The translations under genes were made by a program, and so were the position numbers. A stretch of DNA of 12,832 bases from assembly GCA_025526915.1 (NCBI GenBank), contig JAHLKH010000431.1, forward strand, positions 1-12,832, read 5' to 3'. Positions 1 through 6,125 of the stretch are shown piece by piece. The stretch is from Entophlyctis helioformis. Lineage: Eukaryota > Chytridiomycota > Chytridiomycetes > Chytridiales > Chytriomycetaceae. Positions within the stretch are counted from its first letter, which is position 1, and every line of letters begins with the position of its first letter. The notes under the pieces were generated by a model, which was given only the letters and a program-made list of their open reading frames with translations, had not been told where the DNA came from and ran no database searches.

Positions 1-1065
1 CGAGCGAGTTTGACAGTTGGGTGGCCTGCGCGATCGCAGCACAGTCAGCCTCACTGGAGGTTTGGGACACGGCGCAGGCATTCTGGCGCTGCACCTGCTT
101 CGCTTACAATCAAGTGGTGCTGCTGGTCGTGCAGGAAGACGAGCACGAGCAGAGCAGGAACAGCTCGGTCTCTGGCCCAGCGGGCTTGGCAGCAGGCTTG
201 GCGTCGTCCGCAGGCTCCATGTCAACATCGACCTTGCACCGGCCTGTTCAAGCCAGCAGCCCAGCCATCCACGGCAAGCAGATGCGCAGTGTGCAGTGTT
301 AGATGCATGCATGCAAGCATGCCACGCCAGCCGAGTGCCGTGCGCAGGGCAGACGTACCGCCTCGAGGGCCTTGAGAAGAGAGCCGGCAATGGGCTGGTC
401 TGCAAGGTTGGACGCGGTGCAAGGCAGTTGAGCGACGCGACGTGAGCATATTGGTGGACTGCGACACGGCAGCAGCACAGACGAGCAAGCACACGAGCAA
501 GCCACGAAGCAAGCCAACGGACCGGTAGACAGGTGTGTGGTGATGGCCGTGACGAGCAGGGCCAGCGTGACCCTGTGGCGGACAGCGGCCGACGCGCGCA
601 CGGCACGCACAATGAAGCGAGACTCGAGCGACGAGGCACCGCGCTCGACGAGGCCGATGCTCTGCTTGATGTCTGCGGCAGCGGCGTGTGGCAGGCGAGG
701 GTCAGCATGGCGGGCAGGCAGGCATGTCGAGCCAGGCAGGCACGTCCAGGCACGTCCAGGCAGGCATGCGGCGGTCCGTGTGTCCGTGTGCAGCGGCCGC
801 CAGTCCAGCACGACAAGGGTGCTGGTCGTGGTGCTGGTCGTGGTGGTGGTTCTGCAGCCGGCGGCAGACACGGCCAGGGTCGTGCGCGGCAGCCACGGCA
901 GCAACTAAACGAGGACTAGCACGCAGCAGCCACTCACCGGCAAGCACGGCCGCGTTTGCCTCTGCCAGCTTCTGCTCCTCGGTCTTGGGCGGGCGGCTCG
1001 TCGACGGCCATGGCCTCGGCGTCCGTCTTGGGCGGTGGTGCTGCGGCTGCTGCGGGGGCGGGCAT
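1..1065 (-). CDS. RPN3: 26S proteasome lid subunit Rpn3/PSMD3, N-terminal part (3' end outside window)
   Basis: A non-catalytic subunit of the 19S regulatory lid, which sits beside the Rpn11 deubiquitinase and helps hold the lid together. Exons read on the minus strand: 1065-938, 672-523, 399-359, 232-108 and 25-1; all introns have GT-AG ends. Joined phases give [13 protein letters not shown], then [36 protein letters not shown] and ATQLSNSL, which follow the order of the PSMD3 N-terminus as I remember it (DIKEHVKQIEKAV..., PRFVLRALR, LLVVIF, YKEAQK). The PCI domain lies beyond the window. The start is the ATG at 1065-1063, followed by an Ala/Pro-rich leader and MAVDEPP. Oddity: the frame changes by one base near 1000-985 in exon 1 and again near 165-150 in exon 4, so no intact frame runs through as written. 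Identity is well supported; the exact exon 1 start is less certain. Confidence 0.82.
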
Positions 1066-1165
1066 CGTGGTGGATCTGCAGTCGAACCGCGTCGCCCGTC
1101 TTTGGCTTGGTCTGGGTTTGCTTGGCCTGACTTGGCTTGCCCGCCAGATCGCCATTCCAGCCGCC
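1066..1165. promoter_or_regulatory. Short divergent promoter between RPN3 and the peroxiredoxin gene
   Basis: About 100 bp separates the RPN3 ATG (minus strand) from the first upstream ATG on the plus strand (1166), or about 258 bp if the peroxiredoxin starts at 1324. It contains several imperfect copies of TTGGCTTG/TTGCTTGG between roughly 1100 and 1140. I see no TATA box. A shared bidirectional promoter is inferred from the head-to-head layout only. Confidence 0.4.
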
Positions 1166-1323
1166 ATGCTTGCGCTTGCTGCCCGCCGTGCCGCCCGTCC
1201 GTGGCCGCCCGCTGTGCCGTTGCGGCTGCCCGCTCGGCCACTGCCAAGGCCGCCGTGTCGCCCGCCGTGCTGCCGTCCCTCGTGTCGCCCCTCGCGGCCC
1301 GCCTGCCCAGACAGCCGCAGCAG

Positions 1324-2323
1324 ATGCCGTTCTCGTCGACGGCTGCTGCCCGCCACACGTTTGCCCAGGTCCAGGTGTGTGTGTGTGTGTGTGTGTGTGT
1401 CGTCATGTCTGGATGTGTGTGTGTGCCACATAGACCTGCCTGCATAGACCTGCCTGCATACACACGCTTGCTCACAGCGCTCTTCTCGCCGTGCACCAGA
1501 AACCGGCGCCTGGCTGGTCCGCCGACGCTGTGCTCGACGGCGAGTTCATCAAGCTGTCGTCCGCAGACTATACTGGCAAATGGCTGGTGCTCTTCTTCTA
1601 CCCGCTCGACTGTGAGTGAGCACCCTGCGCTGCTTCGACTGGCACGCCACTCTGGCCATCCAGCATGCCACACGCTGACTTCCAGCCACCATCAGTCACG
1701 TTCGTGTGCCCGACAGAGATCATCGGCTTCAGCGAGCGTCTGGACGAGTTCAAGAAGCTCAACACAGAGGTCGTCGGCGTGTCCGTCGACTCCAAGTTCT
1801 CGCACCTCGCCTGGCTCAACATGCCGCGCAAGGACGGCGGCATCGCCGGCCTCAAGTACCCGCTGGGTGCGCGATCTCTCTCTCTCTGCCCTTCTGTTCT
1901 TGCACTCGCACACTCACACTCACACTCACACGCGCATCCCCTGCCAGTCGCCGACATCACCAAGAACATCTCGCACTCGTACGGCGTGCTCGCTGACTCG
2001 GGCGGCGACATTGGCCTGTCGCTCCGCGGCACCTTCATCATCGATCCCAAGGGCATCGTGCGCCAGATCACCATCAACGACACGAGCGTGGGCCGCAACA
2101 TTGACGAGACTCTGCGTCTGGTCGAGGGCTACCAGTTTGCCGACCAGCACGGCGTACGTCTGCATGTGTATTCTGCCACGCCACATCGTGATCATGGCCC
2201 TGATCCTACCACTGACCCGCCCTTGCATCGCAGGAGGTCTGCCCGGCTGGCTGGCGCAAGGGCTCCAAGACCATGGTTGCCGACCCGGTCAAGTCCAAGG
2301 ACTACTTCAAGGACAGCAACTAG
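1324..2323 (+). CDS. Typical 2-Cys peroxiredoxin (thioredoxin peroxidase, AhpC/TSA family)
   Basis: Reduces H2O2 and organic peroxides through a peroxidatic Cys, then a disulfide with a resolving Cys that thioredoxin reduces. Exons: 1324-1374, 1500-1611, 1696-1866, 1948-2153 and 2234-2323; phases agree at every junction, giving 209 residues. Visible: the P-x3-T-x2-C active site PLDFTFVCPTE (peroxidatic C59), [18 protein letters not shown], resolving C183 in GEVCPAGW, and a C-terminal KDYF (YF motif). The usual GGLG segment reads [11 protein letters not shown], closer to plant/bacterial 2-Cys enzymes than to yeast Tsa1. The start is uncertain. The ATG at 1324 is in frame, but an Ala/Arg-rich stretch with no acidic residues continues upstream in the same frame (about 1203-1323) and looks like a mitochondrial presequence; the ATG at 1166 is one base out of frame with it. 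The gene is head-to-head with RPN3 and ends 110 nt before the sirtuin. Confidence 0.93.
1375..1400. repeat. (GT)13 microsatellite at the start of peroxiredoxin intron 1
   Basis: Thirteen uninterrupted GT units begin exactly at the 5' splice site of the 1375-1499 intron, so the donor GT is the first unit and any adjacent GT could serve as donor. Repeat length is likely to vary between strains. Confidence 0.95.
1431..1458. repeat. 14-bp tandem duplication in peroxiredoxin intron 1
   Basis: Two exact copies of TAGACCTGCCTGCA sit side by side in the intron, 31 nt after the GT microsatellite. Confidence 0.95.
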
Positions 2324-2433
2324 GCGCAGACCGCTTGTGGCTGATCCTGCACTCAATGAACCATCCAACATTCATTCATATCCAACCGTCCCACCGCTGT
2401 CGCTGTTGTCGCCACTCTCTCTCCAACACGCGA

Positions 2434-3933
2434 ATGGAGTCAGATCGCGCTGAGCAAGTCGTCCCAGTCGCCAAGACCGACGCTGCCAGTGCGGCTCGTG
2501 CAGCTGGCACGGCCAGCGCACCGCTGCCGTCGCAGTCGCCTGCATCGGCCCTCGAAGAAGACGACGACAACGACGCAACACCACCGGCCGTCGTGCCCGA
2601 AGACACATCTGTGCCGTCGGTTGTCCCGCCCGTCGCCAGCAGCAACGGCCCATCTGCAGTCCCAAAGCCGTCGCCAACTCCGTCGCCCAAGCCTCGGCAG
2701 CAACCAGGCTCGTCGCCGTCGACTGGCCGCCAAGGAGGCAGGCCACCGCCCACTGTGCGGCAGCTGCTCACGCCGCTCGAAGAAAAGGCTGCCAACCCCA
2801 AGCTCAACATCCTGCCCAACAACACCATCAAGGCGTTTGTCGACTACCTTGTGCGCAACAAGTGCCGCAAGGTGATTGTCATGACCGGTGCTGGCATTTC
2901 GACGAGCGCTGGCATCCCAGACTTTCGCAGTCCCGGCACCGGCCTCTACGACAATCTTCAAAAGTGAGCCCTCTGGCCCGCCCCGCCCTCCTGCACCGTC
3001 ACTTGCATCTCGCATCTGACCCTGTGTGTGTGGCATCCACACAGGTACAATCTGCCCTACCCCGAGGCCATCTTTGACATTTCGTACTTCCGACGCAAGC
3101 CACAGCCGTTCTACGAGCTGGCCCGCGAGCTGTTCCCTGGCCAGTTCAAGCCGACGCCGTGCCACGACTTTATACGCGCGCTGGCAGAGGAAGGGATGCT
3201 GCTGCGCAACTACACGCAAAACATTGACATGCTGGAGCGGATCGCCGGCGTGCCCGGACACTTGATTGTCGAGGCACACGGGTCGTTCCACCAGGCACGG
3301 TGTGTGGGCGGGTTACGCGGGGACTTGCCGAGTGTGTTTACGTCGTCGGACTCGGAGACGGATGGCGGCGAGGGCGGCGGCGATGGTGGCACTGCGGCCG
3401 AGCGAGAGAGAGAGCGAGCGGTGGACGAAGGGATTCCTGGCTGCGGCAAGGTGTACAGTATCGAAGAGTTCAAGACGGCAATGGAGGGCGAGGCGATACC
3501 GCGGTGCACCGACTGTGGCGGGCTGGTCAAGCCAGACATTGTGTTTTTCGGAGAGTCGCTGCCCGCGCGGTTCTACACGCTCGCGCAGACGGATTTCCGC
3601 GAGTGCGATGCGCTTGTGGTCATGGGCACTTCCCTCAAGGTGCAGCCGTTTGCTGGGCTCGTGGATCTTGTCAAGCCGACCGTGCCGCGGCTGCTGGTCA
3701 ACCGGGAGTCGTGCGGAGACATCCGACTCACCACGCGCGGGTTTGACTTTGTGGGCGATGTGCAAAAGTACCGGCGGGACGCATTGTATCTTGGGTCGTG
3801 CGACGAAGGAGCGCTGGCCCTCTGCTCTGCTCTTGGGCTGGAGGTTGGGCCTGCATCTGGGTCTGGCCGCAATGGTGCTCGTGATGAGGATGTGGATGAT
3901 GTGGCTGATACCTTGCTGCGTGTGGCTCTTTGA
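2434..3933 (+). CDS. HST2: Sirtuin, SIRT2/Hst2-type NAD-dependent protein deacylase
   Basis: Removes acetyl (or other acyl) groups from lysines using NAD+. Two exons, 2434-2963 and 3045-3933, joined in phase 2 across an 81-nt GT-AG intron, give 472 residues. Residues 1-125 are Pro/Ser/Ala-rich and probably disordered. The catalytic core shows GAGIS (152-156), GIPDFRS (160-166), [23 protein letters not shown] (234-238), catalytic His in EAHGSF (H255), [17 protein letters not shown], and [10 protein letters not shown]. These are nearly the human SIRT2 motifs as I recall them, so a class I cytosolic/nuclear enzyme is likely. Zinc ligands are C263, C310, C331 and C334. The first pair is normally 2-4 residues apart but here has 46 residues between, an acidic, Ser/Gly-rich loop followed by an RERERER-like run. 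I found no GT-AG pair with matching phase that would remove this insert. The ATG at 2434 is the first in frame after the peroxiredoxin stop. Confidence 0.95.
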
Positions 3934-4251
3934 ATGGATTTTCATTTTGCTCTTGACCATTCATGAGCGATGCTGTTGGTCGGTGGCTTCTCTCAGCCCT
4001 AGCCAGAGAACAGTGTGTGACGTTGGACAACAGCGACGCCAACACGTCGTGTTTGTATTCTTTACTTTTCGAAATTTTCTGTTGCGCGTCTCGTCTGACT
4101 AGCACAGCGGTGGCGCAATACCTCAGACAACGCCACCGTCACACAGTGTCGCGTCTCAGTTACCATATTTGGCATAGTTACTGGTGCGACACAACACAGA
4201 TGACCGCGTGTTTGGGGCTCTACATGGGCTATAAAACGCAAGCGCCGCCGC

Positions 4252-4299
4252 CCTGCACTTCTGGTCAACCCTTTGTGCATCTCTGACCAGTAGTGCAGG
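4252..4299. other. Imperfect hairpin with 16-nt arms and 16-nt loop
   Basis: The left arm (4252-4267) pairs with the right arm (4284-4299) at 15 of 16 positions, with a single T:T mismatch. The 16-nt loop is 4268-4283. A TATAAAA lies about 16 nt upstream of the left arm. Function unknown; it could be structured RNA, a binding site or the remnant of an inverted-repeat element. Confidence 0.6.
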
Positions 4300-4358
4300 T
4301 ACGTGACATTGACGTGTATTGGAATGAACCCTTTGTGCATCTCTGACCAGTAGTGCAG
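4267..4358. repeat. Direct repeat: two identical 32-nt copies at 60-nt spacing
   Basis: The same 32 bases, starting AACCCTTTGTGCATC, occur at 4267-4298 and 4327-4358 with no mismatch. The first copy is the loop plus right arm of the hairpin at 4252-4299; the second copy lacks the left arm. The second copy ends 28 nt before tRNA-Thr. Confidence 0.95.
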
Positions 4359-4386
4359 CTCGACCTGTTTCACTTCGCAAGGAGCT

Positions 4387-4458
4387 GCCTCTTTAGCTCA
4401 GTGGTAGAGCGTTGGTCTTGTAAACCAAAGGTCATGTGATCAATCCACATAAGGGGCA
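4387..4458 (+). tRNA. tRNA-Thr(TGT): tRNA-Thr (anticodon UGU)
   Basis: A full 72-nt cloverleaf without intron. The acceptor stem GCCTCTT/AAGGGGC has one G:U pair; the D stem is GCTC/GAGC. The anticodon arm is TTGGT-CTTGTAA-ACCAA with TGT at positions 34-36, the variable loop is AGGTC, the T arm is ATGTG-ATCAATC-CACAT, and the discriminator is A. The A box (TAGCTCAGTGG) is canonical and the B box (GATCAATCC) fits GWTCRANNC. Oddity: T-loop position 54 is A instead of the nearly universal T. No CCA is encoded, as expected in a eukaryote. Confidence 0.96.
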
Positions 4459-4474
4459 TTTCTTTTTTCTTTTT
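4459..4474 (+). terminator. RNA polymerase III poly-T terminator of tRNA-Thr
   Basis: A T-rich run starts right after the discriminator base, with T6 at 4463-4468 and T5 at 4470-4474. Runs of four or more T are standard Pol III stops. Confidence 0.85.
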
Positions 4475-4494
4475 GGTTCTATCCTGCTGCATTG

Positions 4495-4571
4495 GGCAGC
4501 CTGACTCGCCCTGCAGATATCGCAGACGCCGTAATCCATCAGCCCGCACACACCGGCGCTCTCAGGCTGCC
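4495..4571. other. Inverted-repeat structure downstream of the tRNA, function unknown
   Basis: GGCAGCCTGA (4495-4504) is the perfect reverse complement of TCAGGCTGCC (4562-4571). Inside lie a small hairpin CTGC/GCAG (4511-4514 with 4522-4525, 7-nt loop) and a CGCCG/CGGCG pair (4527-4531 with 4554-4558), so a three-way junction is possible. I do not recognise a known RNA family. It may be chance in GC-rich DNA. Confidence 0.3.
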
Positions 4572-4672
4572 GATCGCAGTTCGATCCGGTGCCGCACTGT
4601 GGTCATATTAGGTTGAGAGTGATGATTGTGGCATTTATGTCTTTGGGGCATTGGCATCATCTCAACACAGCA

Positions 4673-5953
4673 ATGAAACAGCCACCAGCCACCGCAACAG
4701 ATGCCCACACGGGACGCCTTGTGCAATCCCATGTTGTGCCGCTTGTGGTATCGCTGGCTGCCCGCGGTCGCTTCGATGTAGTCGCAGCCCTGCTCGATGC
4801 CTTTGGACTTGCCGTCGATGATCCTTGGATCCTGTCGTCTCTCGAGCTCCCTCTGCGGCCAGGCACTGCACTGTCTCTTGCTCGCGTCTCATCCAAGCCC
4901 GTGTCTCGCGTGTCTCACGCCATCCTACCGACCAATCGCTGGGACTTTCTGGATGAAGCAACCCAACGCCGCATCCTCGGCCACGCGGGCCATCTCACGC
5001 AGCTCCTGTGCGACAAGATCAGCGTTGACCACGGTGCCAGCAGCAGCAACAACGCTCTGTTGCAGGCTGTATGGCGCGATACTCTCTTGCAAGACTGGCA
5101 GGGCGATCTTGCCCTGGTTCCGTATCCTGCTGGCGCCAGCAAGCTGGATATCTCGACTCTCCTGCTGGTCCGGTCGCGGCCGCTGTATGCTCGCCTTGTG
5201 AAGCGATTCTCCCAGTCTCCGTCGGCCCATGAACAGCTGCTCCGCGACATTCAGACCATCATCCCACTGCACAATGAGTGGCTCGATATCGTCGACATGA
5301 ACGTCAGGTCGTGTGTGCCGGCACCGGACATGGCCATGGTCGCGCTGCGGCACGGCTACGAGGCTGCGTTTGTGCATGTCGCCCAGACGCACCATCTTCA
5401 AGCGTGCAGTATCGGCAACGATGAGATCGCCGTGCCGGCTGCGAATGCCAAGGACGGCGGCTCGGGCAAGCCCATGACGCTGATCGAGTTTGCCGCTGGC
5501 CGTGGCTACCTGCGCATCATCAAGCAGCTGCACGCGGCTGGCAAAGCGCTGTGCGGCACGCGTGCCATGGACAACGCCGCTGCCAAGGGCCATCTGGACG
5601 TGGTGGTGTACCTGGACAAGCACCGCAGAGAGGGGTGTACCGTCAAGGCGATGGACAGAGCAGCAGCCGGCGGCCATCTGCACGTTGTCAAGTGGCTGCA
5701 TGCGAACAGATCCGAGGGATGCACCACGGCCGCCATTGATCGCGCGTGCCAGAACGGACACGTTGCGGTTGTCAAGTGGCTGCTGCAGTCGCGCAACGAG
5801 GGATTCACTCTGGAAGCGGTCAGCAAGGGCTCGCTCGCTGCTGTCACGCTGCTTGTCAAGAGTCTGAATGACAAGGATCGGCTCCGTCTGCTTGTGCACG
5901 CCAAGGCGAGCGAGTGTGTGCGTGCCATTGAGCTTCTGAAGAGCATCGTGTGA
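4673..5953 (+). CDS. Ankyrin-repeat protein with F-box-like N-terminal segment
   Basis: An intronless gene of 426 residues from the ATG at 4673; in-frame ATGs at 4622 and 4637 would add up to 17 residues of less typical sequence. Residues about 89-112 (NRWDFLDEATQRRILGHAG...) resemble the W-D-L/F...Q..IL..AG.LT segment, F-box-like, that often precedes ankyrin repeats in chytrid proteins. From residue 270 to about 400 come four or so repeats of roughly 33 residues: AAGRGYLRIIKQLHAAG, AAAKGHLDVVVYL, AAAGGHLHVVKWLHANRSEG and ACQNGHVAVVKWLLQSRNEG. These pack as helix pairs and bind proteins; no catalytic motif is visible. The partner is unknown. If the F-box reading is right, the protein could be an SCF ubiquitin-ligase adaptor, but that is inference. 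The long opposite-strand frame (4925-6031) is a codon-bias shadow. Confidence 0.85.
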   Translation: MKQPPATATDAHTGRLVQSHVVPLVVSLAARGRFDVVAALLDAFGLAVDDPWILSSLELPLRPGTALSLARVSSKPVSRVSHAILPTNRWDFLDEATQRRILGHAGHLTQLLCDKISVDHGASSSNNALLQAVWRDTLLQDWQGDLALVPYPAGASKLDISTLLLVRSRPLYARLVKRFSQSPSAHEQLLRDIQTIIPLHNEWLDIVDMNVRSCVPAPDMAMVALRHGYEAAFVHVAQTHHLQACSIGNDEIAVPAANAKDGGSGKPMTLIEFAAGRGYLRIIKQLHAAGKALCGTRAMDNAAAKGHLDVVVYLDKHRREGCTVKAMDRAAAGGHLHVVKWLHANRSEGCTTAAIDRACQNGHVAVVKWLLQSRNEGFTLEAVSKGSLAAVTLLVKSLNDKDRLRLLVHAKASECVRAIELLKSIV

Positions 5954-6125
5954 TGCGTGCGTGCCGCCCGCGAGGTGTCGTTGAATGAACCAAAGCAGCC
6001 TGCTCTGCATCCGATCTTCAGGTTTTAGCAAAGACCGAAACCCAAGGCACTGGCAATCTCACTTTCACCATCCACTGCAACAACCAATCTGCCCCCGCAA
6101 CAAATAGTGATCGTACCACAGCAGC

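Larger units (their letters stand above)
3934..4386. other. Non-coding stretch between the sirtuin and tRNA-Thr
   Basis: No convincing coding sequence. The first half is probably the sirtuin 3' UTR and is AT-richer than the surrounding genes (a TTTCGAAATTTTC stretch near 4068-4080). It then holds a TATAAAA at 4230-4236, an imperfect hairpin at 4252-4299 and a duplicated 32-nt element, listed separately. Confidence 0.6.

Noticed and set aside
815..850. Short GCTGGTCGTGGT-type tandem copies as a mobile element
   Set aside because: They are a small minisatellite within RPN3 intron 1, with no terminal repeats or coding potential of an element.
688..2967. A 2.3 kb open frame on the plus strand through RPN3, the peroxiredoxin and the sirtuin
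   Set aside because: It runs antisense through RPN3, crosses peroxiredoxin exons out of frame and includes introns. Only its ends are real coding sequence (part of peroxiredoxin exon 1 and sirtuin exon 1). It is open because the DNA is GC-rich.
3304..3430. A hidden intron in the sirtuin zinc knuckle
   Set aside because: Donors near 3302-3304 and the AG near 3429 do not match in phase, or they destroy the first zinc Cys, so the insert is treated as coding.
4562..4600. A second tRNA suggested by GTTCGATCC
   Set aside because: The T stem is poorly paired and there is no D arm, anticodon arm or acceptor stem upstream in the right spacing.
4616..4660. A GTGATGA box suggesting a C/D snoRNA
   Set aside because: There is no matching CTGA D box at a suitable distance and no terminal stem.
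4925..6031. A long minus-strand frame opposite the ankyrin gene
   Set aside because: Its translation has no recognisable motif, while the plus strand gives regular ankyrin repeats. It is a shadow of codon bias.
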